DNA of 64,000 nucleotides from Bacteroidales bacterium UBA2287 (GCA_002345675.1 DDWL01000037.1:116947-180946); one strand, 5' to 3'. Positions 42,738 to 51,798 are shown, counted from the stretch's first letter. Notes: generated by a model not told the origin, from the letters alone. Numbers and translations: made by a program.

Positions 42738-43057
42738 TTTTTTAAAGGTAATTCGATTATGAATAATAGTAAACTACTCAGTGTTAATTCTTTTCTAAAA
42801 AGGAAGCCACAGGTTCATTGTTCATGAGTGCAGGGCTGTCTCAAAAGAAAAATTAACCACAAAGATCGCAAAGAAACAACAAAGAACCACAAAGACAAAA
42901 CGCACATATACAGCTCTTTGTGAACTTTGTGTAAAACCTTAGTGTGCTTTGTGGTTAGGCGTTTGTAACTATTGAGACAGCCCCATCTCTGTGTGCCTCT
43001 GTGATTCTTTTTCTTATTCCTCTGTGTTTATTTTTTAAGTGTTGCCTATGAAACTAA
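42738..43057. other. gap holding a MITE-like inverted-repeat element
   Basis: The gap contains the inverted-repeat element at 42833-42983 and otherwise AT-rich sequence with ctctgtg repeats (about 42988-43027). No gene is evident. Confidence 0.65.
42833..42983. mobile_element. MITE-like element with gggctgtctcaa ends
   Basis: gggctgtctcaa (42833-42844) and ttgagacagccc (42972-42983) are perfect 12-bp terminal inverted repeats. Inside, ttaaccacaaag and ctttgtggtta form a second inverted pair, and caaagaa units fill the middle. There is no coding capacity. Ends of the form gggctgtctcaaa resemble those I recall from some IS families in Bacteroidota, so a trans-mobilised derivative is plausible. 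I do not see a clear target duplication. Confidence 0.65.
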
Positions 43058-43089
43058 AAAGTTCCGAATCCATTCGAATCCGGAACTTT
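43058..43089 (-). terminator. terminator of rho
   Basis: aaagttccg pairs with cggaacttt across a partly paired loop (gaatc and attcg), followed on the minus strand by a T-rich stretch. It lies 22 nt past the rho stop. Confidence 0.88.
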
Positions 43090-43110
43090 GATTTAGGTTG
43101 AAAGGTAAGA

Positions 43111-45030
43111 CTACATGTCGCTATTCATCGACACAAGGAACTCCTCATTTGTTTGGGTTCTCACCAAACGGTCGCGAAGAAACTCCATGGCCTCAACCGA
43201 ATTCATATCGGTTAGGTAATTTCTTAAAATCCACAGCTTGTTAAGTGTTGTTTTATCTAAAAGAAGATCCTCGCGGCGAGTACTCGATGCTGTAATGTCA
43301 ACAGCTGGGTAAACACGCTTATTCGACAATTTACGGTCGAGTTGCAGTTCCATATTGCCTGTTCCCTTGAATTCCTCAAAGATTACCTCGTCCATTTTAC
43401 TGCCAGTATCTGTAAGCGCAGTTGCTAAAATGGTTAGCGAGCCTCCGTTTTCAATGTTACGAGCAGCTCCAAAGAAACGTTTTGGCTTTTGCAGTGCGTT
43501 GGCATCAACACCACCCGAAAGAACTTTTCCCGATGCGGGCTGAACCGTATTGAAAGCACGAGCCAAACGGGTAATTGAGTCGAGTAGAATTACTACATCG
43601 TGTCCGCATTCAACAAGGCGTTTAGCCTTTTCGAGTACAATGTTGGCAACCCTTACGTGCCTTTCGGCTGGCTCGTCAAAAGTCGACGAAACAACTTCGG
43701 CATTTACGCTGCGGGCCATATCGGTAACCTCTTCGGGGCGCTCGTCGATAAGCAGAACAATCATGTAAACCTCGGGGTGATTAGCCGCTATTGAGTTGGC
43801 AATGTCTTTTAAAAGAATGGTTTTACCTGTTTTTGGCTGCGCCACAATAAGTCCGCGTTGCCCTTTACCAATGGGGCTAAACATATCGACAACTCTTGCA
43901 GACAGATTGTTTTGGCCGTTGCCAAGTAAAGTGAACTTTTCGTTAGGGAAAAGTGGTGTTAGGTAGTCGAAAGGAACGCGGTCGCGAATGTACTCGGGGC
44001 TTCGTCCGTTTATTTCATTAACCTTTGTAAGTGGGAAGTATTTTTCGCTCTCCTTTGGAGGACGAATCGAGCCAGTAACCGTGTCGCCAGTTTTTAAACC
44101 AAAAAGCTTAATTTGCGACTGCGAAACGTAAACATCGTCGGGCGAGCTAAGGTAGTTGTAGTCCGATGAACGAAGAAAGCCATAACCATCGGGCATAATT
44201 TCGAGTACTCCTGTGGTGTTAACAGTTCCCTCGAATTCGTAACGTTCAATAGCCCTTCTGGGCTCCATTGGTCGCTTTTGAAATGGCTCTTTTGGAGTAT
44301 GTGGCTTATTGGCAGTTTCTGTTAATATTTCGGGGATATTTGCATCCTGCTTGTTTTCTTTATCAGAAGAAGAAATTACAGGAATATCGGCCTCGGTGGT
44401 TGTTTCGTTGTAAACTGGAGTAGCATCGAAAATGGGTTCCGAAATTACAACTTCAGGTTCGATAAAGGTTGTTTCCTCTTCGGGAAGCGGAACTAGTTTG
44501 TCTCTTTGTTGGGGCTGTTGGGTAGGCCTTTGAGGCCCTTCTTTCCAATCCTTAGTTCTTGTAAAGCGTTTGCGCTTGTTACGATCGTTTTGGAAATTGC
44601 GTTGATCGGCTTTATCTCCCTGTGCAGGACGAAGCTCAGTTTTTTGCTCGCTTTGAGTTGTAGCCTGTTGCTCGTTTTTTTGCTCAGCTTTAACTGGGTT
44701 GGGTATAGGTTTTTTTTGCTCAAAAGGCAACGATTGCTCTTTTTTGTTCTCGTTTTGGAAAGGGCGATCCTTTGGCTGCGAGTGCTGAACTGGTTTGGCT
44801 TGTTGCACAGGAGTCGAAAGGGGCTTGTCTTGCTTTGGCTGTTTGGCAACCTGCTCGCGAGGCTTCTCCTTTTTTGGCCCGGCTGCGGATAGGTCGATGG
44901 CCTGTTGGTCGAGGATTTTATATATTAAATCCTGCTTTTTAAGCGCTTCGATGCGCTTAATGTTCATGTTTTTAGCAATGTCCTTGAGTTCGGGCAGTAG
45001 CTTTTTGTTGAGTTCTAAAATATCGAACAT
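43111..45030 (-). CDS. rho: transcription termination factor Rho with long disordered insert
   Basis: This 639-residue hexameric RNA helicase terminates transcription. The N-terminal helical domain (MFDILELNKKLLPELKDIAKNM) is followed by a Gln-, Pro-, Glu- and Lys-rich segment of about 220 residues (roughly 50-270) that looks disordered. The RNA-binding cold-shock-like domain follows (GVLEIMPDGYGFLRSSDYNY), then the ATPase domain with Walker A AQPKTGKT, Walker B VVILLDSITRLARAFN, and the Q-loop and R-loop region SGGVDANALQKPKRF. A similar insert is known in Bacteroides Rho. The start ATG at 45030 gives the expected N-terminus. It stands alone and ends at a hairpin terminator. Confidence 0.96.
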   Translation of the reverse strand: MFDILELNKKLLPELKDIAKNMNIKRIEALKKQDLIYKILDQQAIDLSAAGPKKEKPREQVAKQPKQDKPLSTPVQQAKPVQHSQPKDRPFQNENKKEQSLPFEQKKPIPNPVKAEQKNEQQATTQSEQKTELRPAQGDKADQRNFQNDRNKRKRFTRTKDWKEGPQRPTQQPQQRDKLVPLPEEETTFIEPEVVISEPIFDATPVYNETTTEADIPVISSSDKENKQDANIPEILTETANKPHTPKEPFQKRPMEPRRAIERYEFEGTVNTTGVLEIMPDGYGFLRSSDYNYLSSPDDVYVSQSQIKLFGLKTGDTVTGSIRPPKESEKYFPLTKVNEINGRSPEYIRDRVPFDYLTPLFPNEKFTLLGNGQNNLSARVVDMFSPIGKGQRGLIVAQPKTGKTILLKDIANSIAANHPEVYMIVLLIDERPEEVTDMARSVNAEVVSSTFDEPAERHVRVANIVLEKAKRLVECGHDVVILLDSITRLARAFNTVQPASGKVLSGGVDANALQKPKRFFGAARNIENGGSLTILATALTDTGSKMDEVIFEEFKGTGNMELQLDRKLSNKRVYPAVDITASSTRREDLLLDKTTLNKLWILRNYLTDMNSVEAMEFLRDRLVRTQTNEEFLVSMNSDM

Positions 45031-45295
45031 AAGTAAGTTAAATGGGTAATGAATTGTTTAACACAATTGAATCAATTGGATAGGATTGAAGTGCTGTTGA
45101 TTAAAGAGAAATAACTGATTGGATTTTTTTAGGAGAAATTCACTGGGAATTATTTTGCAATGATACGCATTTACATAGGTAAACACCAAATAAAAGTAAA
45201 TGTTTTTTACGAAAACGAAAAAAAGATACAAAGAAATGTTGTTTTATAATGATATTGTATATATTCAACGCCTGAAAACTGGTCTTTTTTATCGT

Positions 45296-46159
45296 ATGAG
45301 GCAACTAAAAATCATAAAACAGGTTACTAACCGAGAAACAGTTTCACTCGATAAGTACCTCCACGAAATTGGTAAGGTAGACCTAATTACTACCGAAGAA
45401 GAGGTTAATCTCGCCCGTCGTATTAAAGAAGGCGACGAAGAGGCTTTGAATAAAATGGTTAATGCAAATCTTCGGTTTGTTGTTTCTGTTTCAAAGCAAT
45501 ACCAAAATCAAGGTTTGAGTCTTCCCGATTTAATTAACGAAGGAAACCTTGGGCTTATAAAAGCTGCTCAGCGTTTCGACGAAACCCGTGGATTTAAGTT
45601 TATTTCGTACGCCGTTTGGTGGATTCGTCAAGCAATCCTTCAGGCTTTAGCCGAGCAAGCTCGTATAGTTAAACTGCCGTTAAATAAAATTGGTTCCATA
45701 AATAAAGTTAACAAAGCCTTTATTGAACTTGAGCAAAAGTTCGAACGCGAACCGTCAATCGATGAGCTTTCGGAGGTACTCGAAGTTGCACCAAATGACA
45801 TAAAGGAAGCCCTTCGTAGTTCGAGTCGCCATATTTCAATGGATGCTCCGCTTACTCACGATGAGGACAGCAATCTTTACGATGTGCTAATGATTAGCGA
45901 ATCGCCTTCGCCCGACAGGGGGCTGCTTAACGATAGCCTGCGAAAGGAAATTGAACGAGCACTGGCCACGCTTACCCTTCGCGAAGCGAATATTATTAAG
46001 CTTTACTTTGGGTTAAACGGTCGTCACCCTCATACTCTCGAAGAAATTGGCGAAGTTATGGAGCTAACCCGCGAAAGGGTTCGCCAAATTAAGGAGAAAG
46101 CAATAAAAAGGCTTAAGCAAACAACCCGAAGCAAGGTGCTAAAATCGTACCTAGGGTAG
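45296..46159 (+). CDS. rpoD: primary RNA polymerase sigma factor (RpoD family)
   Basis: This 287-residue protein is the short form of housekeeping sigma factor typical of Bacteroidota: region 1.2 (YLHEIGKVDLITTEEEVNLARRI), region 2 (ANLRFVVSVSKQYQNQGLSLPDLINEGNLG and FKFISYAVWWIRQAI), region 3 (EREPSIDELSEVLEV) and region 4 (TLEEIGEVMELTRERVRQIKEKAIKRL) are all present, with no region 1.1. I chose the ATG at 45296 because this gives the usual N-terminus MRQLKI; a longer frame reaches upstream but adds no domain. Its stop overlaps the convergent kamA-like gene by 9 nt, with no terminator between them. This factor should read the TAnnTTTG promoters seen here. Confidence 0.95.
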   Translation: MRQLKIIKQVTNRETVSLDKYLHEIGKVDLITTEEEVNLARRIKEGDEEALNKMVNANLRFVVSVSKQYQNQGLSLPDLINEGNLGLIKAAQRFDETRGFKFISYAVWWIRQAILQALAEQARIVKLPLNKIGSINKVNKAFIELEQKFEREPSIDELSEVLEVAPNDIKEALRSSSRHISMDAPLTHDEDSNLYDVLMISESPSPDRGLLNDSLRKEIERALATLTLREANIIKLYFGLNGRHPHTLEEIGEVMELTRERVRQIKEKAIKRLKQTTRSKVLKSYLG

Positions 46160-48373
46160 TTCCCTTTCATTATTCCAATTCGCTATAATTCCTGGTATTT
46201 CGAGGTTTGTAATTTTCTTTGTTATTTCAAATTCACTTTTTGGGTACTCGAAAATGGCTTGCCGTTTCTCCGTTTCCCCTATCGAGTAGCCCCAAATGCT
46301 TTCGTACTCCTTTGCCTCTTCGCCAAGTTCGGCTATTTGGTGCATATATTCGCCTATAGGTTTCGACTCGATTATTACTACACTCTTTTTTTGGTTGATT
46401 ATTGGACTATGCCATCGGGTGTGGTCGTAGTCGAACTCTAAAATTCTTCGTCCCCAACGGGTTATACCTATTGTTCTAAAAGTTAGGCTCTTCCCAACTC
46501 CTGGTAGGTTAATTACGTTTCGGTCGGTTGCTAAAAACGGAATGTTTGCCTTTTTTCGAACACCTTCAATGCTTCTTACTAGGTTTGTTGGGTTTGTAGT
46601 TATTTCGTTAATACTGTCGAGGTGTTCCTTAGTAATTCGACCTATAACTTTTTCCTCAATTTGCTCCTGTACTGCCCTCGAATTGGTGGCATAGTTAAAA
46701 GTGTTTTCTAAAAAACCTTTTACCGAAAAGGTGTAGTATGTTATTACCCCAATGTCGTTGAGCACTTTGCGAAGCTGCGATGTGTGCCCTCGGCGCGATG
46801 CAGCAGTGGTGAATACCAGCTGGTTGGTAACTATCCAGCCTGCTGCAAGTAACCGCTCAACTGCCTGCTTGGCCTCGGGTGTAACTTCCATTGGCGACTC
46901 GAAATGGGTTTGAATAACAAACTGTTTTACCCCAATTTGGCTTGCCCTGTTTTTAAAATCGCTGAGTACTTTAATGAGTTCGGGGGTTATGCGTTGAGGT
47001 AAATAGGCTGGAAGTCTTGTGCCAAGCCGAATTCGAGCAATTTCGGCATACTTTTCACCATTCGCTCTGCTGGCATTTGCCTCGCGTTTGCGTTTGGCCA
47101 TTTCGAACACTCTGTTCAATATATTGTCCAACGATTTATCCTGACTCATAAGCGCATCGCCGCCAGTTATAAGTATGTCGCGAAGCTGCGAGTCGTTTTC
47201 CCAGTAGCTTAGGTGTTGCTGTAGTTTATCGTCCCAGGTTTCGTTGGGCTTCAACTTTTCGAGGTTGAAGTTTAGGTTGCCTCGTTGGAAGTCGTACATG
47301 CGTTGGCACGAAACGCAAAGCCCACCACAGGCTCGACCCATTGTGCTGGGTATTAAAATGGCTACTTCGGGGTAGCGTCGGTGAACGCTTTTTTTCGAAG
47401 GCAGGAACCATCCTGCCGCATTTGGCTTGCCTGGTTCAACCTTATCCTCTTTTTCCCAAGCTTTAATGTTGCCAAACTGGTCGATAAGGGGCTTGCTGTA
47501 AATAACGTAGTGACGAATGGCCAAGTCGGCTCCTGCTGCAAAATCGGGGGTGCGAGTGCTAAGTAGCGAAAGGTAATATGGATTTACGAAAAACGGAATT
47601 CCTTTGGCTTGTGCCTGTTCAAGAAGTTTCTGCGTGTCGAGGTCGAGCGAGTAATCGAGCAACTCATTTAGCAGTTTAGGCTCCCTTACGGCAAATCGTA
47701 GGTGAAACTTATAGTCGTTCCACCACTCACGAACCTTTTCGAACTTTTGCTCGGCACTTGCGCCTTCTTCAAAAGTGTACTTGTTGTCGGTGCTTTCGCA
47801 TTTATCAATATGGTCGACAAGAATTCGCATTATGCGCTCCTTGTTAATCTCTCTAACCTTAACAATTTCGGGGTCGAGCCCATGGTGCCAGCGGTTCATC
47901 CAACTTGTAACTTTTTCTTTCGATGGTAAGTTTTGCTCAAGCCGCTGCGAAAACTGCCTAAAGAGATACAGCAAGTCTTCGAAAAACAGAGGTTTAGTTC
48001 CCCCTAATCCTTCTTTTGCTCCTTGCCATAGAAGGGCGAACGGGTCGGTAACGGTTTTTTCGCCATTTCGGTATGGGTTTGTAAATTCCCTGCCCGAGTG
48101 TTCAATGTAGTCTAAAATTCGAATGGCAGCAATGTCGTGCCACCGTAACATTTCGAAACCCTTTCTCCCACCTTCTTCTCCCGTATAGTATTTAATTGAA
48201 TTGGGATTTTCTTGTAGAACATTTTTAGCCCATTGCTTTAATGCTTCTTTAAATTCGCTTAGGTTTTCCGATTTGGAAAGCAGCTCTTCGAGGTAAGGGT
48301 TCTCCTTAATTAAATGTTGTAAAATTTTTTGGGATTTAGGCGAAAGGGCAATTTTTTCGGGATAGTATGTCAT
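46151..48373 (-). CDS. KamA-family radical SAM protein, long form
   Basis: This 740-residue protein belongs to the lysine 2,3-aminomutase family. The radical SAM cluster motif is CGGLCVSC (Cys349, Cys353, Cys356), preceded by the long N-terminal region of about 330 residues that distinguishes this form from the 416-residue classical enzyme. Downstream, ITGGDALMSQD resembles the SAM-binding GGD segment, and IRLGTRLPAYLPQRITPEL and FVIQTHFESPMEVTPEA match the family barrel. The exact substrate is not certain: true lysine aminomutases have a PLP-binding Lys and lysine-binding Asp residues that I cannot place with confidence. It overlaps rpoD tail to tail by 9 nt. Confidence 0.88.
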   Translation of the reverse strand: MTYYPEKIALSPKSQKILQHLIKENPYLEELLSKSENLSEFKEALKQWAKNVLQENPNSIKYYTGEEGGRKGFEMLRWHDIAAIRILDYIEHSGREFTNPYRNGEKTVTDPFALLWQGAKEGLGGTKPLFFEDLLYLFRQFSQRLEQNLPSKEKVTSWMNRWHHGLDPEIVKVREINKERIMRILVDHIDKCESTDNKYTFEEGASAEQKFEKVREWWNDYKFHLRFAVREPKLLNELLDYSLDLDTQKLLEQAQAKGIPFFVNPYYLSLLSTRTPDFAAGADLAIRHYVIYSKPLIDQFGNIKAWEKEDKVEPGKPNAAGWFLPSKKSVHRRYPEVAILIPSTMGRACGGLCVSCQRMYDFQRGNLNFNLEKLKPNETWDDKLQQHLSYWENDSQLRDILITGGDALMSQDKSLDNILNRVFEMAKRKREANASRANGEKYAEIARIRLGTRLPAYLPQRITPELIKVLSDFKNRASQIGVKQFVIQTHFESPMEVTPEAKQAVERLLAAGWIVTNQLVFTTAASRRGHTSQLRKVLNDIGVITYYTFSVKGFLENTFNYATNSRAVQEQIEEKVIGRITKEHLDSINEITTNPTNLVRSIEGVRKKANIPFLATDRNVINLPGVGKSLTFRTIGITRWGRRILEFDYDHTRWHSPIINQKKSVVIIESKPIGEYMHQIAELGEEAKEYESIWGYSIGETEKRQAIFEYPKSEFEITKKITNLEIPGIIANWNNERELP

Positions 48374-48502
48374 ATTTTTTCATTTTATGCAATTGATTTA
48401 GCTAGAGAAGAATCCCCAAAATCAGAAAAACTGATTCGTTTAAGCTAAAAATACAGGGTGTAAGATTAAATTGGTTAGCCCCGCAATACGGTTTTGTTTA
48501 GG

Positions 48503-48533
48503 TTGAAAATTTTACCGTAAAAAAGTAACTTTG
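48503..48533 (+). promoter_or_regulatory. promoter TTG-N20-TAACTTTG upstream of the hemerythrin gene
   Basis: TTG (48503-48505) and the -7 box TAACTTTG (48526-48533) are 20 nt apart. The leader to the start at 48648 would be about 107 nt. Confidence 0.55.
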
Positions 48534-48647
48534 TAAAAATACGTTTTTTTTGCTGTTTTTCCAACAATTTGCCTGTTATTGGGTTACACTGTATCTGTTT
48601 TATGCTGTGTGTTAGATGTGAAATGATTTTTAAAAATCTATTAAACC

Positions 48648-49349
48648 ATGAGAATTTTCGTTACAACCGATAAAATGGCTTCCATTGTACATTCGAGCTA
48701 CAATGTGTTGCCAATTATAAATAGGTTAGGTGTTCGCCTTGGATTAAAGGATAAAACTGTTACCGAAGTATGCGAAAGCAACGGCATAAATACGTCGTTT
48801 TTTTTGGCAATTGTAAATACTTATGTTAATAGCGACTATTTTCCTGAGGAGGAGTTGCAGTCGTTTCCTCCAGTGCTAATTGTAGACTACTTGCAGAAAA
48901 CCCACCAATACTACATTAACTACGAACTGCTAAAAATTGAAGAACTCCTAAACAAAATGCTTTCCGACTGCGAGGGCGAATGCGGTAATTTGAAGTTAAT
49001 TCACGATTTCTTTCGCAAATACAAAGTAGAACTTACTAACCATATTTCCGAAGAGGAGAATAGGGTTTTTCCATACGTATTAAACCTAATTGAAAACAAA
49101 CAACGTGAGCCAAAGGGCTACTCCATTCTTAAGTTCGAAAAGGAACACTCGAATGTTGATGAGAAACTGAGCGATCTTCGAAACCTAATTGTAAAGTACG
49201 TTGAGCCAAAATATAACGACAACTTTTGTAACGAATTTTTAATAGCACTCGATAGGTTCGAAACCGACATAAAGGATCATGCTCGCATTGAGGATAAAAT
49301 TTTAGTTCCTATGGTTCTTAAAATTGAAAGTGCCCTGAACCATGCCTAA
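48648..49349 (+). CDS. hemerythrin-domain protein
   Basis: This 233-residue cytoplasmic protein matches the layout of hemerythrin-like repair and sensing proteins. The N-terminal 70 or so residues (VHSSYNVLPIINRLGVRLGLKDKTVTEVC) resemble the DUF542-like or ScdA-type start. The C-terminal four-helix bundle carries the di-iron ligands as His and Glu residues: LQKTHQYYI, LTNHISEEENRVFPY, KFEKEHSNVDEKL and DIKDHARIEDKILVP. Such proteins bind oxygen or nitric oxide or repair iron-sulfur clusters. Its last 8 nt overlap the start of a LuxR-type regulator, so the pair is translated together and probably senses redox or gas signals. That coupling is inference. Confidence 0.88.
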   Translation: MRIFVTTDKMASIVHSSYNVLPIINRLGVRLGLKDKTVTEVCESNGINTSFFLAIVNTYVNSDYFPEEELQSFPPVLIVDYLQKTHQYYINYELLKIEELLNKMLSDCEGECGNLKLIHDFFRKYKVELTNHISEEENRVFPYVLNLIENKQREPKGYSILKFEKEHSNVDEKLSDLRNLIVKYVEPKYNDNFCNEFLIALDRFETDIKDHARIEDKILVPMVLKIESALNHA

Positions 49350-49938
49350 GCGAATTATTGTTGCTGTTGCGTCCGACATAGCCCGAAAAGGGCTTGTTGC
49401 CATTGCCCGTCAGGTGGTTGGGTTTAGTGTTTTAGACCGTAAGGGCGTTGGTGATTTACAGGATTGCGACATTGCCCAAAAAACCATTCTAATATTCGAC
49501 TCTTATAGTTTGAATGAGATTTCTGAAACCATTTTGAAATTAACCAATGTAAGGGTTGAGCCAGTTGCCTTTTTTTCGGAACAAGATGATTGCTCAAAAA
49601 AAGTTTGGAGTGCCAATTCCATCGGAATAAATGATTCGGAGGATTCTATTTTGAAGTTGCTCAGTAGTTTATTTCTCGAAAGTGTTGAACGAAAGGGCGA
49701 GCAATTGCAAAACGGAGAACTCTCGGTTCGCGAAAAGGATGTTTTGAAGCTGGTGGCCATGGGCTTTCCCAATAAGGAAATAGCCGACAAACTTTTTATA
49801 AGCATTCACACCGTAGTAACTCACCGTAAAAACATTACCGAAAAACTTGGCATTAAGTCCATTTCGGGTTTAACTGTGTATGCCATAATTAATGGCATAA
49901 TCGATTCCGACTCGTTAAACGTAAGTGAGTTAATATAA
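49342..49938 (+). CDS. LuxR-type transcriptional regulator with degenerate receiver-like N-terminus
   Basis: This 198-residue protein has a C-terminal LuxR/NarL helix-turn-helix (LSVREKDVLKLVAMGFPNKEIADKLFISIHTVVTHRKNI, about residues 130-170). The N-terminal 120 residues have the length of a receiver domain but lack the Asp pocket and phospho-acceptor (KTILIFDSYSLNEI in place of a DxxMPxxxG stretch), so phosphorylation is unlikely. Activity may instead depend on the hemerythrin protein encoded immediately upstream, with an 8-nt overlap (ATGCCTAA). The target genes are unknown; the porin gene downstream is a candidate. Confidence 0.88.
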   Translation: MPKRIIVAVASDIARKGLVAIARQVVGFSVLDRKGVGDLQDCDIAQKTILIFDSYSLNEISETILKLTNVRVEPVAFFSEQDDCSKKVWSANSIGINDSEDSILKLLSSLFLESVERKGEQLQNGELSVREKDVLKLVAMGFPNKEIADKLFISIHTVVTHRKNITEKLGIKSISGLTVYAIINGIIDSDSLNVSELI

Positions 49939-50053
49939 CAGATTCTAAAATATTCTTATAAAAATCCCAATATGTAGGTATTGTGCACCCCTCGTTTTGC
50001 TTGTTTCTTTGTATCGTAAATTAATTAAGACTAAAACTAAATAATGTACGATA

Positions 50054-51220
50054 ATGAGAACAATTCTTTTTGCGTTTCTGGCATTTCCAATTTTTTTATC
50101 GGCTCAAAATGCTGATAGTATTCAAAACAATACTAAAAAGTTATCAATTGGTGGTTATGGCGAAGTGCACTATAATCAATCGCTTTTGAACGATAAAATG
50201 TATAACGGCAACCTCGATGTTCACCGAATGGTGCTTCTTTTTGGCTACGATTTTTCGTCTAAAACAAAACTTTTTGCAGAACTCGAGTTTGAACACGTTA
50301 AGGAAGTGTATGTTGAACAAGTTTACCTTAGCCATTCAATTACCCCAAGTGTTAATATAGTTGGAGGATTGCTTTTAATTCCTATGGGTTTTATAAACGA
50401 GTACCACGAACCAACAACTTTTAACGGCGTTGAGCGCCCATTTATCGACACATATATAGCCCCCACTACTTGGCGTGAAATAGGGTTTGGTGTAAATGGC
50501 AACATTTTACCTTACTCTCTTAAATACCAACTATATATGGTTAACGGGTTTAAAAGTTACGATGGGGGCGGATTAGTAAATGGTAAAAACGGATTCCGCT
50601 CGGGGCGACAGCGTGGTGCCAAGTCGACCATTTCGTCGCCTAATTTCGCAGGGCGAATCGATTACTATGGCGTTCGGGGTTTAATTCTGGGGCTATCGGG
50701 GTACTACGGAAAAACCCAAAGCACTCTTTACAACGGAATTAACAGAAACAACGATGCTGCAATTGCCCATGCCGACTCGTCGATTGTTGGACTTACCATG
50801 TTAGGCGCCGATTTTCGCTATAGCAATTCGGGATTCGATATTAAAGGGCAGTTCTACTATTCTTCCGTTTCAAATGCAAATGAGTACAACAAGTTTACTG
50901 CCCGCAATGGAGTTGCTAACGATTTGGGTAAAGCAATGTTGGGCTACTATGCCGAATTGGGCTACAACGTGCTCCATCAGCTTGTTGGTACAAATTATAG
51001 TCTAATTCCTTTTATCCGATACGAGGGTTACAATACGCACTTTGCTGTTGCCGAAGGAACTACCAGAAATGCTGCCTATAATGTAAACGCAATAACCACA
51101 GGGTTAACCCTAAGGTTGGCAAAGGGAGCAGCGGTTAAGGTCGACATGCAGTTTGTAAAGGCCGAAAGCGAATCGAAGTTCAATAGGTTTTTTAATGCTG
51201 GAATTGGGTTCGAATTTTAA
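50054..51220 (+). CDS. outer-membrane porin
   Basis: This 388-residue protein has a signal peptide (ILFAFLAFPIFLSAQ). The mature part is a series of barrel strands (LSIGGYGEVHYNQ, VHRMVLLFGYDFSSKTKLFAELEFEHV, VYVEQVYLSHSI, GGLLLIPMGFINEYHEP) and ends NAGIGFEF, a typical aromatic C-terminus. The opening RMVLLFGYDF...AELEFEHV layout is that of the porin family annotated as OprO/OprP-like or phosphate-selective, although no selectivity can be read from it. It lies 116 nt after the LuxR gene, preceded by TTTCTTTG-type sequence, and its neighbour 11 nt downstream is a flavinylated FMN-binding protein. Confidence 0.88.
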   Translation: MRTILFAFLAFPIFLSAQNADSIQNNTKKLSIGGYGEVHYNQSLLNDKMYNGNLDVHRMVLLFGYDFSSKTKLFAELEFEHVKEVYVEQVYLSHSITPSVNIVGGLLLIPMGFINEYHEPTTFNGVERPFIDTYIAPTTWREIGFGVNGNILPYSLKYQLYMVNGFKSYDGGGLVNGKNGFRSGRQRGAKSTISSPNFAGRIDYYGVRGLILGLSGYYGKTQSTLYNGINRNNDAAIAHADSSIVGLTMLGADFRYSNSGFDIKGQFYYSSVSNANEYNKFTARNGVANDLGKAMLGYYAELGYNVLHQLVGTNYSLIPFIRYEGYNTHFAVAEGTTRNAAYNVNAITTGLTLRLAKGAAVKVDMQFVKAESESKFNRFFNAGIGFEF

Positions 51221-51231
51221 ATTGAAGTAGA

Positions 51232-51777
51232 ATGACAAAGTTAACCTTTCTTATTGTAACGAGTATTTCCCTGCTGCTCGGAGAACCAATTGCGAAACTC
51301 GAGTCGAAGGAGATTCAGCGCGAAATTCGGAAGCAATGGAATGTTGCCGATTTTCAAGCAATTAAAATGAATTTAAGTGAAATGGATAAGCCTTTGACAA
51401 ATCAGAACTTTGGAGCCTTTTACAAACTTTCTAACAGCAATGTGAGTCAACCAAAAGGCTACTTCTACATAGGAAGGGTGTTTACTTGTCGGCAAGGTTC
51501 GTGCTCAAACAACGTGTCGAAATCTGAATTTTTCGACTACATCGTGTTTTACAATACCAACAAATCGATTGAAAGGGTTAAAGTGATTTCGTACAAGGCC
51601 TCACGAGGTCATCAAATGACATCGAGCGGTTGGCTGCGCCAATTCAAAAGCTACGATGGGTCGAGGGCATTAACCATTGGAAAAGATATTGATGCCATTT
51701 CGGGAGCAACCGTGTCGGTTAATGCTATTAATGACGATATAATAAGGGTTACAAGGCAATTGCTAAGAATCGAATAA
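51232..51777 (+). CDS. exported FMN-binding-domain protein (probable flavinylated electron carrier)
   Basis: This 181-residue protein has an N-terminal hydrophobic segment (LTFLIVTSISLLLGE) that may be a signal peptide. The C-terminal FMN-binding domain carries the flavinylation motif DAISGATVS, with the expected acceptor Thr160, which ApbE-type flavin transferases modify covalently. Family members pass electrons across or outside the inner membrane. A Cys pair (FTCRQGSCSNN) lies near the middle. It is encoded 11 nt after the porin gene and ends at a terminator, so an extracellular or periplasmic redox role beside that porin is a reasonable inference. No ApbE gene is nearby. Confidence 0.87.
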   Translation: MTKLTFLIVTSISLLLGEPIAKLESKEIQREIRKQWNVADFQAIKMNLSEMDKPLTNQNFGAFYKLSNSNVSQPKGYFYIGRVFTCRQGSCSNNVSKSEFFDYIVFYNTNKSIERVKVISYKASRGHQMTSSGWLRQFKSYDGSRALTIGKDIDAISGATVSVNAINDDIIRVTRQLLRIE

Positions 51778-51798
51778 AACGAATAGAATGTCAAATTA

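Noticed and set aside
44506..44892. 128-codon Leu-rich open frame opposite rho
   Set aside because: The hydrophobic composition is only the antisense reading of the Gln/Pro/Glu-rich insert codons.
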